Assembly: GCF_000426685.1 (NCBI RefSeq)
Contig: NZ_AUFV01000002.1
Span: 372,001-436,000, forward strand
Direction: 5' to 3'
Source of the DNA: Solimonas flava DSM 18980
GTDB lineage: Bacteria; Pseudomonadota; Gammaproteobacteria; Nevskiales; Nevskiaceae
Length of the DNA stretch: 64,000 bases
Position 1 is the first letter of the stretch. Every line of letters begins with the position of its first letter. A program made the position numbers and the translations under genes. The notes beneath the pieces are model-generated. The model saw nothing but the letters and a program-made list of their open reading frames with translations. It made no database searches and had not been told where the DNA came from. Below, piece after piece: positions 1 to 9,752 of the stretch.

Positions 1-77
1 AGTCGCCGGTCATGGGCTGTTCGGTAACGCCCCGTCGGTGCGGCGAACGAGCGATGCACATCGCTGAACGTGTGTGC

Positions 78-704
78 TTACCTCTCCAAAGCACCCTTGC
101 CGGCGAGGATATGATTCCGATATTTGGCTAGACGCAAAATCCGGGTTTCAGGTTTCTTCGCGGAATTGAGATTGATCAGGTAGCTTTTTTGTCGGCCCGG
201 CGTCAGATTGTGAAAGGCCTCCGCCAACTCCGGATCGGAATCGAGCGCATCAGCCAGCTCTTCCGGCCATTCGATAGCTGCCTCATTTCTGGGAGGTTTG
301 ATTCCCTTCTCGGCATACGCCATTGCCTCTTTCAGGTAAGCATGAATCGTAGAGGCTAAGGAGTCGACTGCTGCGTTATCGGCGAAGCGAATCATGTCAG
401 CGTGCCGAGTATTGGGCCCCTGTTTCTCAAGCACGTTGTCAGGGTCTCGCATCAGCGCGGCATTGAAGAAGATGATTCGATAATCGCCTCGGAACGCACT
501 GATAAGCGCGATGTTGCGTTCTGCGTGCAGGTAGCAGGGGTGTGCCCACTTGACCGTTTCGATCAGGCCGGCTGCGGTGCAAATCGCACGAAGCCGCTTC
601 AAGCCGTCGTTCCATTTGCGGACGGAGCAGTCCGGAGTGGAGAACCGTTCACAACGGCCGCATCCCTGTGCGAAAAAATCTTCGACGTCCGTGATCATCG
701 TCAT
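78..704 (-). CDS. YdeI/DUF1801-type protein
   Basis: The product of about 208 residues joins an N-terminal DUF1801-like domain (motifs WNDGLKRLR and VKWAHPCYLH) to a C-terminal YdeI/OmpD-associated segment (EAFHNLTPGRQKSYL). The molecular function of this family is not established. I chose the ATG at 704 because the family fold starts just after it (DVEDFF). An upstream in-frame ATG at 767 would add 21 unremarkable residues, and an ATG at 698 is also possible. Base composition is clearly less GC-rich than the genes that follow, so the gene may have a separate origin. No operon partner is visible. Family assignment is by recognition, and the biochemical role is unknown. Confidence 0.8.
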   Translation of the reverse strand: MTMITDVEDFFAQGCGRCERFSTPDCSVRKWNDGLKRLRAICTAAGLIETVKWAHPCYLHAERNIALISAFRGDYRIIFFNAALMRDPDNVLEKQGPNTRHADMIRFADNAAVDSLASTIHAYLKEAMAYAEKGIKPPRNEAAIEWPEELADALDSDPELAEAFHNLTPGRQKSYLINLNSAKKPETRILRLAKYRNHILAGKGALER

Positions 705-767
705 GCTCAACCCCACTGCGTCCGACGAATGACCATACATGAACTTTGCGGGTTCGAGGTTGTGCAT

Positions 768-1195
768 TGCTCACAGTGTTCCCTGAACTGACTGTTTTGC
801 CCAACGCCTGCCGATGGAGTCGCCGCTGCTGCAGCCGCTCCTGCAACAGGCAGTGCTCCTGCGATGCAGGGCGGTTGCCGGCGCTTGCGATTTCCTCCGC
901 CGGTGAAACAGGTGAAGCTCCAAAAAATGCCGTCGCAATAAGTAAGACTGCTGCCAGAGCAACGACGCCGAGTGAAAACAGTGATGCCTTAAGTTCTGAG
1001 GCTCGCCTTCTGCTGCGGATTTGACGACGCGAGGTGCCGGGTTGCTGGCCTGGCGCGCAAAGAAAATGGCCCGTGACGGCGGGCCGAATCCTGATACGAA
1101 GAGGCAGCGCTTGCAGGATCGGCGCCGCGGTGGGCGGGTGTCCCGGGACTTTGTCCTGTCGTGCGCGCCGGGCCGACGCTTGTGCGGGCGGGCGT
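768..1195. other. Intergenic region with a possible gene remnant
   Basis: This 428-base stretch lies between the YdeI-type gene and the 3' end of the TonB receptor gene. On the minus strand, about 1010 to 770, an open frame encodes a convincing hydrophobic helix (LFSLGVVALAAVLLIATAFF) followed by a polar tail. I see no ATG, GTG or TTG start in a sensible place, and the frame runs on into the next gene out of its frame. It may be a decayed membrane-anchored gene or chance. I saw no clear intrinsic terminator for the receptor gene here. Confidence 0.3.
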
Positions 1196-3574
1196 TCAGG
1201 CGCCGTAGCGGTAGCGCAGGCCGAGCACCCAGGTGCGAGGCGCGCCGGGCGCGACGAAACGTGCCGGCGCGGCGTCCCCGGCAGCGAGATGGGGTTGCAG
1301 CAGCTCGCCGTTCGGAAACAGGTCGGCGGCGATCGCGCCGAAGGTCTCGTAGCGGCGGTCGAACAGGTTGTCGATGCGCGTGTACAGCTCCACGGCCGGA
1401 TGCGGCTGCCAGTGCGCGCGCAGGTCAACGAGCGCGTAGCCGGCGGTGCGCCAGTCGTGGCGGGTATCGTCCTCGTTGTCGATGCGCCCGTCCTCGTTGC
1501 CGCTGCTGCGCTGCGAGGAGAAGGCGAGCAGATCGGCGCCGACGCCGAGGTTCTCGCGCAACGTCCAGTCGAGGCCGAGGCGCGCGCTGTGTTCCGGCAG
1601 GCCGGCGATGCGCGTGCCGCTGCGCACGGCGACGTCGCGTTCGCCGGAGGCCAGCGTGGTCGCCGCCTGGTAGCGGGCATCGAGCCAGCTGTAGCCGAGG
1701 CGCAGTGCCAGCGCGCCGAGTGTGGCGCGCAGCGAGAGGTCGGCGCCCTGGTGGCGCGTGCGCGGGACATTGGCGAAGTAGCCCTGCTGGGTGCTGGCGG
1801 CGCGCAGGAACAGGATGTCGTCGCGGTTGTCGGTGCGGTACAGCGCGAGCGACGCGCGCCAACGCTCGCCCGGCTGCCAGCGTGCGCCGAGCTCGGTGGT
1901 GCGGGAGACGACCTGATCGAGATAAGGATCGGCCTGCAGGCCGGTCGGCAGGCGGCACGGCCGCGCGGGATCGGCGCAGCCGAGTTCGATCGCGGTCGGG
2001 GTGCGGCTGTTCTGCGACCAGCCGCCGAACAGCTTGAAGCCGTCGCCGAGCGATTGCGCGAAGCCGATCGCCGGATTGATCTGCACGTAGTGGAAGCGCT
2101 CGCGCGGCTGCGCGCCGGCGTTGGTCTCGATGCGGTTGGCGACGGTGCTGCGATCCCAGCGCAGCGATAGCGTCAGGTGCGTGCGTGACCACGGCGACCA
2201 GGTGTCGCTGCCGTAGACGCCGACTGCATGCGTGTCGCCGGAGACGCCGGAGAAGAACGCGCGCGCGCTGCCGTCGAGCGCGCGCACACCGCGATCGGCG
2301 CCGATCGTGCCGTCCTGTTCGTACTGCGCGTAGTCGATGTCACTGAGGTCGACGCTGGCGCCGAACAGCCAGCGATGCCGCGTGAGCCGCCCCGCGAGGT
2401 TGAGCGCGCCGCCGCCACGCCGCTGTGTTGCGTGGGTGGTGTTGAGCGTGCCGCTCGGTATCGCCGCGCCTTCGGCGCGTGTGTACGGGCAGCCGTCGTC
2501 GAGCGGACTGCCGTCGGCGGCGAAGCCGTCTTCGCACAGTTCGACGTATTCCTCATAGTCCTCGCCGACGTCGCCGTTGACGGTGTCGCGCGTGCCGCGG
2601 CGCAGATAGGCGAGTCCGGCGACGTGCAGGGCATCGCCGTAGCGGTGCTCGCCTTGCAGCGTCAGCTGCGTCAGGCGGTTCTCGCTGCGGTCCGGATAGG
2701 TGTAGACGGCGCGCCGGTCGGACTCGTAGAGGCCGTTGTCGCGTGCGCCGTCTTCGAGCCGCCAGCTTGGCAGCAGGCCGTTGCCGAGCAGGCGGCTGCG
2801 GCCATGGAGGACGGACAGCGAAACATCGTCGCGCGCGCCGTGACGGCCGGCCTTGGCGAAGACATTGCCGAGCCGGCTCGCCGAATGGTCGCGCCAGCCG
2901 TCCTCGGCGTAGCCGGTGCCGGCGACGAAAGCATGCCAGCCGGCATCGTCGCGCCAGCCGTATGAGAGGTCGGCGCGGCGCCGTGCGTCGTTGCCGCCGC
3001 TGAGTTCGGCCGCGAGACCCTGCTGGTCGAGGCCCGAGCGCGTGCGCAGTCTCAGCGCGCCGCCGAGCGCGTTCTGGCCGTACAGCGGATTCGAGCCGGC
3101 CGCGAGCTGCACGTCGTCGAGCGCGGCTTCCGGCACGAGGTCCCAGTTGACGACGTCGCCGAACGCTTCGTTGACGCGTACGCCGTCGAGGAACACCGCC
3201 AGGCCCTGCGCAGCGCCGAGCGTCGGCGAGGCGCGGTAGCCGCGAAAGCTCAGGTCGCCGAGGTAGGCATTGCCCTGCACGTCGTTGACCTGCACGCCGT
3301 CGAACTCACGCAGCAGCGCGTCGCCGAGGTTCTGTGCGCGCGGGCCGATCAGTGCGCCGGCGTCGGCGCGCTGAGCCTGATAGGGCAGCGTGTCGGCGTC
3401 GCGCGCGTCGTCGCCGAACGGCGCCGCGCCGATCACGTAGACGGTCGGCAGCGCGGCCAGCAGCGCCGGATCGGCGGCGGGGTCGGCGTCGGTCGCGGCC
3501 GACGCCACGGCGCAGGCCGGCGCGGCAAGCAGCACCAAGGGGCAGGCGAGCGCGAGACGGCGCGCGGGGTTCAT
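1196..3574 (-). CDS. TonB-dependent outer-membrane receptor of the pqq operon
   Basis: A 792-residue outer-membrane receptor. It has a signal peptide (residues 1 to about 27), a plug domain with the TonB-box-like LPTVYVIG and the plug motif LDGVRVNEAFG, and a long beta-barrel ending in an aromatic-rich strand (WVLGLRYRYGA). Two short Cys-bearing loops (CEDGF...DDGCPY and CADPARPC) look like extracellular loops. The ATG at 3574 is preceded by GAGGAG at good spacing. The gene lies about 100 bases downstream of pqqE on the same strand and is probably the last gene of the pqqA-E transcript. Context suggests uptake of PQQ, or of a metal chelate used by the quinoprotein. The substrate cannot be read from sequence. 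Confidence 0.88.
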   Translation of the reverse strand: MNPARRLALACPLVLLAAPACAVASAATDADPAADPALLAALPTVYVIGAAPFGDDARDADTLPYQAQRADAGALIGPRAQNLGDALLREFDGVQVNDVQGNAYLGDLSFRGYRASPTLGAAQGLAVFLDGVRVNEAFGDVVNWDLVPEAALDDVQLAAGSNPLYGQNALGGALRLRTRSGLDQQGLAAELSGGNDARRRADLSYGWRDDAGWHAFVAGTGYAEDGWRDHSASRLGNVFAKAGRHGARDDVSLSVLHGRSRLLGNGLLPSWRLEDGARDNGLYESDRRAVYTYPDRSENRLTQLTLQGEHRYGDALHVAGLAYLRRGTRDTVNGDVGEDYEEYVELCEDGFAADGSPLDDGCPYTRAEGAAIPSGTLNTTHATQRRGGGALNLAGRLTRHRWLFGASVDLSDIDYAQYEQDGTIGADRGVRALDGSARAFFSGVSGDTHAVGVYGSDTWSPWSRTHLTLSLRWDRSTVANRIETNAGAQPRERFHYVQINPAIGFAQSLGDGFKLFGGWSQNSRTPTAIELGCADPARPCRLPTGLQADPYLDQVVSRTTELGARWQPGERWRASLALYRTDNRDDILFLRAASTQQGYFANVPRTRHQGADLSLRATLGALALRLGYSWLDARYQAATTLASGERDVAVRSGTRIAGLPEHSARLGLDWTLRENLGVGADLLAFSSQRSSGNEDGRIDNEDDTRHDWRTAGYALVDLRAHWQPHPAVELYTRIDNLFDRRYETFGAIAADLFPNGELLQPHLAAGDAAPARFVAPGAPRTWVLGLRYRYGA

Positions 3575-3674
3575 GGGCTTCTCCTCGTTCGTGGCTGCGG
3601 CGTCTGTGCGCCGATGCGGCAGCCTCGCACGCCGCCGGCGCGCTAACGACGGGAGAAGTTCCCGAGATGCGCTG

Positions 3675-4832
3675 TCACGCCGGCGTGACGCCCGCTCCGC
3701 TTCCGCTTGCGGCGGCGCCGCGACGGCTGTTGCGCGCATTGCGGAACAGCAGCGGGAACTCGCGCGGCGTGGCGGCCGCTTCGGCGATCGCCGCGTCGAT
3801 GCGGCCGCGCAGCGGCGAATGCTCGCAGACCGGGTCGGTGTTGGCCGGATCGCCGGTGTACAGATAGGCCTGGCAGCGGCAGCCGCCGAAGTCCTGTTCC
3901 TGTTCCGGACACGAGCGGCACGGCTCGCGCATCCAGTCGCGGCCGCGGAAGCGGTTGAACGCATCGGACGCGTACCAGGCTTCGTGCACGCTGCTCGTGC
4001 GCAGATCCGGAAACGCGAGACCCGGCAGCTGGCGTGCGGCGTGGCAGGGCAGGGCGAGGCCGTCGGGCGTCACCGTCAGGAACACCGAGCCCCAGCCGTT
4101 CATGCACGGCTTCGGCCGCTTCTCGTAGTAGTCGGGCACCACGAAGTAGACCTTGGTCGCGCTGCCTGAGCGCGCCGCGCGCCAGGCCTGCACTGCGGTC
4201 TCGGCCTCGCGTACCTGTTCGAGTGTCGGCAGCAGGCGCGCACGGTTGCGCGCCGCCCAGCCGTAGTACTGGACGGTCGCCAGCTCGACGTAGTCCGCTT
4301 CCAGCGTCTCGGCGAGCGCCAGCATCTCGCCGATCTGCGCGATGTTGTCGCGGTAGATGACGAAGCACAGCACCATCGGGAAACCGTGCCGCTTCACCGC
4401 GCGCGCCATGTCGACCTTGTGCGCCCAGGTGCGGGTTCCGGCGATGCGGTCGTTGAGTTCCTGACCGGGCGCCTGGAAGCTGATCTGGATGTGGTCGAGA
4501 CCGGCTTCGCGCAGGGCCGCGACGCGCGCGTCGTCGAGTCCGTAGCCGGAGGTGATGAGGTTGCTGTAGTAGCCCAGCGTGCGCGCCTCGCGCACCAGCG
4601 CGTCGAGATCGGGCCGCACCAGCGGCTCGCCACCGGACAGGCCGAGCTGCAGCGCGCCGAGCGCGCGGGCTTCGCGCAGCACGCGGCGCCAGTCCTCGGT
4701 GCCGAGTTCCTCGCCGTGCGTGGCGTAGTCGAGCGGGTTGCTGCAGTAAGGGCACTGCAGCGGACAGGCATAGGTCAGCTCGGCGAGCAGCCAGCGCGGT
4801 CCGGCGATCGCCGTGGCGCCGTCAGCGGACAC
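3675..4832 (-). CDS. pqqE: PqqE, radical SAM PqqA peptide cyclase
   Basis: PqqE forms the carbon-carbon bond between the conserved Glu and Tyr of the PqqA peptide, the first step of PQQ synthesis. The 385-residue protein has the radical SAM cluster motif C23-x3-C27-x2-C30 (CPLQCPYC), the GGEPL motif, and a C-terminal SPASM region rich in Cys (CRSCPEQEQDFGGCRC) that binds auxiliary iron-sulfur clusters. I chose the GTG at 4832, which overlaps the end of pqqD by 11 bases and places the radical SAM core at the usual distance from the N-terminus. A read-through frame starting far upstream is an artefact of the overlap. Length matches the family. Confidence 0.96.
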   Translation of the reverse strand: MSADGATAIAGPRWLLAELTYACPLQCPYCSNPLDYATHGEELGTEDWRRVLREARALGALQLGLSGGEPLVRPDLDALVREARTLGYYSNLITSGYGLDDARVAALREAGLDHIQISFQAPGQELNDRIAGTRTWAHKVDMARAVKRHGFPMVLCFVIYRDNIAQIGEMLALAETLEADYVELATVQYYGWAARNRARLLPTLEQVREAETAVQAWRAARSGSATKVYFVVPDYYEKRPKPCMNGWGSVFLTVTPDGLALPCHAARQLPGLAFPDLRTSSVHEAWYASDAFNRFRGRDWMREPCRSCPEQEQDFGGCRCQAYLYTGDPANTDPVCEHSPLRGRIDAAIAEAAATPREFPLLFRNARNSRRGAAASGSGAGVTPA

Positions 4833-5100
4833 GGACCCAGCCCCGATGGCTGGCGACGTCGATGAATTCGGCGACGTCGTCGGAGAGATCGCCGGCCTCC
4901 GGGAAGCGCGCGGCCAGCGTGCCGACGATGTCGCGGAAGGTGTGCAGGCCGTCGCACAGTTCGAGGATCGCGGCGGCGGACGGATTGAGCTGCACCATGC
5001 CTTCGGGATAGAGCAGCACGTGGCATTCCTGCGCGGCTTCCCATTGCAGGCGCAGCGCGGGCGCGAGACGGACATGGGCGTCGATCGGGATCGGACTCAC
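4822..5100 (-). CDS. pqqD: PqqD, peptide chaperone for PQQ synthesis
   Basis: PqqD is the RiPP recognition element that binds PqqA and delivers it to PqqE. The 92-residue product shows the family pattern LRLQWEAAQECHVLLYPEG, LNPSAAAIL and the C-terminal winged-helix half. I chose the GTG at 5100 because AAGGTG lies about 8 bases upstream and the length is typical. An in-frame ATG at 5130 would add ten residues (MPPSATQGAP) and cannot be excluded. The 3' end overlaps pqqE, consistent with translational coupling of the two partners. Confidence 0.93.
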   Translation of the reverse strand: MSPIPIDAHVRLAPALRLQWEAAQECHVLLYPEGMVQLNPSAAAILELCDGLHTFRDIVGTLAARFPEAGDLSDDVAEFIDVASHRGWVRVR

Positions 5101-5135
5101 CGGAGCACCTTGGGTTGCGGATGGTGGCATCGGAT

Positions 5136-5900
5136 TCACGGCACGCCCGGCACCGCGGCGTACGGTGGCATGTGGTGGACGTAGGCCAGGTGCATGGCGT
5201 CGAGCATGCTCCACAGCACGTCCTGCTTGAAGCGCACGATGGCGACCGCGCGATCCTGCGCGGCACGCGTGCGGAAGTGCGACAGCGTCAGTTCGAGGCC
5301 GTGTTCGACGTCGCGATGGGCCTGCGTCAGGCGCTTGCGGAAGTAGTCGAGTCCCGACGGTTCGATCCAGGGGTAGTGCTGCGGCCAGCTGGCAAGGCGT
5401 TCGCGGTGGATGGTCGGCGCGAACAGCTCGGTCAGCGACGAGGCGACGCCGTCCTGCCAGGACGCGCGGCGCACGAAGTTGACGTAGGCCTCGACCGCGA
5501 AGCGCACGCCCGGCAGCACCTGGTGCTGCGATTCGATTTCCTCGCGCGTCAGGCCGCAGGCGATGCCGAGCCGCACCCAGCATTCGATGCCGCCTTCGTC
5601 GCGGCTGTCGCCGTCGTGATCAAGGATGCGCTGGATCCAGCGCCGTCGCACGTCGCGGTCCGGGCAGTTGCTGAGCAGTGCCGCGTCCTTCATCGGGATG
5701 TGCACCTGATAGCAATAGCGGTTCAGCACCCAGCCGCGGATCGCGTCGGCATCGAGCTGGCCGTCGTTCATCAGGCGCTGGAACGGGTGGTGGATGTGAT
5801 AGCGCGGTTCAAGCGCACGCAGGCGCTCGGCGAACCGCGCCGGCGCATCGCCCGGCGCATCGTCGCGCGCATCGAAGCGGGGTTCGGGAAATCCGGCCAT
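5136..5900 (-). CDS. pqqC: PqqC, pyrroloquinoline-quinone synthase
   Basis: PqqC is a cofactorless oxidase that carries out the final ring closure and eight-electron oxidation giving PQQ. The 254-residue protein is full length (family about 250) and has the characteristic N-terminal YHIHHPF and [13 protein letters not shown] motifs, the Glu/His-rich core (DEGGIECW) and the C-terminal [17 protein letters not shown] helix. The ATG lies one base after the pqqB stop codon, so the two genes are tightly linked. Confidence 0.97.
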   Translation of the reverse strand: MAGFPEPRFDARDDAPGDAPARFAERLRALEPRYHIHHPFQRLMNDGQLDADAIRGWVLNRYCYQVHIPMKDAALLSNCPDRDVRRRWIQRILDHDGDSRDEGGIECWVRLGIACGLTREEIESQHQVLPGVRFAVEAYVNFVRRASWQDGVASSLTELFAPTIHRERLASWPQHYPWIEPSGLDYFRKRLTQAHRDVEHGLELTLSHFRTRAAQDRAVAIVRFKQDVLWSMLDAMHLAYVHHMPPYAAVPGVP

Positions 5901-5901
5901 G

Positions 5902-6831
5902 TCAGAACGAAAGCTCCATGCCGTCCTCGGCGACTTCGATGCCGAGCAGCCGCAGCTGCGCGCGCTCGGCGCTGTCCTCGTCGAGGATCGGGTTGGTGTT
6001 GTTGATGTGAATCAGCACGCGTCGCTTGTCCGGGTGCCGCTGCAGCCATTCGAGCATGCCGCCGGCGCCGCTCTGCGGCAGGTGGCCCATTTCGGTGGCG
6101 CGCTTGTGGCCAACGCCGCGACGGCTCATTTCGTCGTCGGTCCAGCAGGTGCCGTCGACCAGCATCAGGTCGGCGGCGCGCATCGCCGCATCAATGTCCT
6201 CGTCGAACACGCCGAGGCCCGGCGCATAGAACAGGCGCTGGCCGCTCGCCGGATTTTCGATCAGCAGGCCGAGGTTGTCGCCGGGCGCCGGCCGCGCGCG
6301 GTGCGGCGAGTACGGCGGCGGCTTGCTGTGCAGCGGCAGCGCGCGCAGGCGGATGCCGGGCACGCCATCGACCGCGAAGGCTTCGCCGTCGGGCCGGATC
6401 TCGTGCCAGCGGCTGCCGCAGTAGGGCTCCAGCAGCGGCAGCATCGGCAGGCCGGAGCGCAGGTCGTCGCGTACGCGGTTCGTGCAGTAGACCGGCAGCG
6501 GCTGCGTCGCTTCGCGCAGCATCGCCAGGCCGGCGACGTGGTCGATCTGCGCGTCGGTCAGCAGCACGGCGGCGATGCCGCTGTCGCGCCGCGTGCGGGC
6601 CGGTTGCAGATCCGGCGTCGCCAGAATCTGCGCGCGCAGGTCGGGCGAGGCGTTGATCAGCAGCCAGTGCGTGCGGTCGGCGCTGACGGCGATCGACGAC
6701 TGCGTACGCGGCTTGGCGCGGACGCGACCGCGGCGCAGGCCGTCGCACATCGCGCAGTTGCAGTTCCACTGCGGAAAGCCGCCGCCCGCGGCGGAACCGA
6801 GAACGCGGACGGTAAGTGTTTCGCCGGACAT
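5902..6831 (-). CDS. pqqB: PqqB, PQQ biosynthesis metallo-hydrolase-fold oxygenase
   Basis: PqqB belongs to the metallo-beta-lactamase fold. It acts between the PqqE and PqqC steps, where it has been shown to hydroxylate the tyrosine ring. The 309-residue product begins with the family signature [19 protein letters not shown] and contains the zinc-type motif [11 protein letters not shown]. The ATG at 6831 was chosen because it sits immediately before this signature, and upstream in-frame sequence is not protein-like. It is the first gene after the terminator-like attenuator that separates it from pqqA. Confidence 0.96.
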   Translation of the reverse strand: MSGETLTVRVLGSAAGGGFPQWNCNCAMCDGLRRGRVRAKPRTQSSIAVSADRTHWLLINASPDLRAQILATPDLQPARTRRDSGIAAVLLTDAQIDHVAGLAMLREATQPLPVYCTNRVRDDLRSGLPMLPLLEPYCGSRWHEIRPDGEAFAVDGVPGIRLRALPLHSKPPPYSPHRARPAPGDNLGLLIENPASGQRLFYAPGLGVFDEDIDAAMRAADLMLVDGTCWTDDEMSRRGVGHKRATEMGHLPQSGAGGMLEWLQRHPDKRRVLIHINNTNPILDEDSAERAQLRLLGIEVAEDGMELSF

Positions 6832-6863
6832 GGCTGGGACGGAAAGACGCGGGCAGTGGGCAG

Positions 6864-6899
6864 AAAAAACCCCCGGCCGAGGATCGCCCGGGCAGGGGG
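6864..6899 (-). terminator. Intrinsic terminator/attenuator between pqqA and pqqB
   Basis: Read on the minus strand, a GC-rich stem (CCCCCTGCC paired with GGCCGGGGG, one T-C mismatch) is followed directly by six T residues. It lies about 100 bases after the pqqA stop and about 30 bases before the pqqB start. It should end most transcripts after pqqA, leaving a small amount of read-through for the catalytic pqq genes. This fits the need for much more PqqA substrate than enzyme. Confidence 0.75.
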
Positions 6900-7003
6900 C
6901 CAGTCGCCGTGGCGGTCGCGCGCTGGGAGGGGGAGTTGGCGCGACGGCCATCCGCGTCGCGGCCCCGCAAGGACCGCGCCGCGGACACCACACCGCCGGG
7001 CGT

Positions 7004-7081
7004 TCAGGCCTGGCGGTTCAGGATGTACATCGTGATCTCCATGCCGAAGCGCAGGTCACGGAAGCTCGGTTTGGTCCACAT
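7004..7081 (-). CDS. pqqA: PqqA, PQQ precursor peptide
   Basis: A 25-residue precursor peptide, MWTKPSFRDLRFGMEITMYI followed by LNRQA. Glu15 and Tyr19, spaced as E-x3-Y, are the two residues that are cross-linked and excised to become PQQ. GAGGAG lies at ideal spacing before the ATG. The gene is the first of the pqq set and is preceded by a -24/-12 promoter about 75 bases upstream. The peptide is too short to be noticed by length-based gene finding. Confidence 0.97.
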   Translation of the reverse strand: MWTKPSFRDLRFGMEITMYILNRQA

Positions 7082-7155
7082 GCTGAATATCTCCTCGTTT
7101 CGTCGTTGGCTTGGAACTCGTGGCCGCTCGCTTGGCGCGTCGGCATCACCGTTAA

Positions 7156-7171
7156 AGCAGCGAGCGTGCCA
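7156..7171 (-). promoter_or_regulatory. Sigma54 -24/-12 promoter of pqqA
   Basis: On the minus strand the sequence TGGCACGCTCGCTGCT fits the sigma54 consensus TGGCACG-N4-TTGCW with one mismatch in the -12 box and exact spacing between GG and GC. It is about 75 bases upstream of the pqqA ATG. The enhancer-like inverted repeat is about 141 bases further upstream. Confidence 0.7.
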
Positions 7172-7293
7172 GCCCGGCGCCGCCCGCCGCGCGGGGCGGC
7201 GCGACGCCGTGCAAAGCGCGCTGTGAAGCGGTTTCGAGGATATCGGCAGAAACCAGAAGCGCCGCTAGGGCGGCGCTCGTGGTGTCTCGAATC

Positions 7294-7307
7294 GCGACAG
7301 TTGTCGC
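7294..7307. promoter_or_regulatory. GCGACA/TGTCGC inverted repeat
   Basis: GCGACAGTTGTCGC has 6-base arms around a 2-base centre and lies next to the enhancer-like 20-mer at 7312. Its arms resemble the half sites of that 20-mer (TGTCNC/GNGACA), so it may be a second, differently spaced activator contact. This is inference from similarity. Confidence 0.4.
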
Positions 7308-7316
7308 GCGACTGTC

Positions 7317-9353
<2,037 letters not shown>

Positions 9354-9523
9354 GTCTCTCCTCAAAGCTCAGGCGCCGTTGCGGTTGCCGGTCCGTCTTG
9401 TCGCGGTGTGCTGGCGAAGGCCCTGCAGGCCTTGCCCCGGCTCTATTGCGGGTGACCGTACTCCGCTGCGCAAAAGTTCGTCAATGCGAATGCCGGGGCG
9501 CTGCCCACCGCTGTGTCGTCCGA

Positions 9524-9543
9524 CTGTGTCAGGGCCGTGACAG
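9524..9543. promoter_or_regulatory. Enhancer-like 20-bp inverted repeat (aldehyde dehydrogenase copy)
   Basis: CTGTGTCAGGGCCGTGACAG shares the arms and 4-base centre of the pqqA and alcohol dehydrogenase copies. Its last base lies 107 bases before the first base of the -24 element, exactly as at the alcohol dehydrogenase. A weaker copy follows at 9559-9578, keeping the right arm CGTGACAG. Confidence 0.7.
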
Positions 9544-9649
9544 CGGCGCGCCGCAGCGCTGCGCCCGGGGCGTGACAGCCGGCTGCGGCGGCCGCGGGTC
9601 CGTTCTGAAAAGTTCTTTTCATTCATGGATCTGAAGGCGCACTTCGGGT

Positions 9650-9665
9650 TGGCAGGGTCCTTGCC
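9650..9665 (+). promoter_or_regulatory. Sigma54 -24/-12 promoter of aldehyde dehydrogenase
   Basis: TGGCAGGGTCCTTGCC keeps all invariant positions of the sigma54 consensus (TGGCA, TTGC, correct spacing). It lies 88 bases before the ATG of the aldehyde dehydrogenase gene. Confidence 0.75.
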
Positions 9666-9752
9666 CCGCAGCCTTCCGTGCGCACCGCGCGGCGGCGCCC
9701 CGAACACGGCCCAAGGCCGTACCGATATTTCATCCCAGTGAGGAGATTTGCG

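Larger units (their letters stand above)
9354..9752. other. Divergent control region, activator / aldehyde dehydrogenase
   Basis: This 399-base stretch has no gene. It contains the inverted repeat at 9524-9543, a degenerate second copy at 9559-9578 (CTGCGCCCGGGGCGTGACAG), the -24/-12 promoter at 9650-9665, and the ribosome binding site AGGAG at 9741 for the aldehyde dehydrogenase. Nothing coding is convincing on either strand. Confidence 0.7.
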
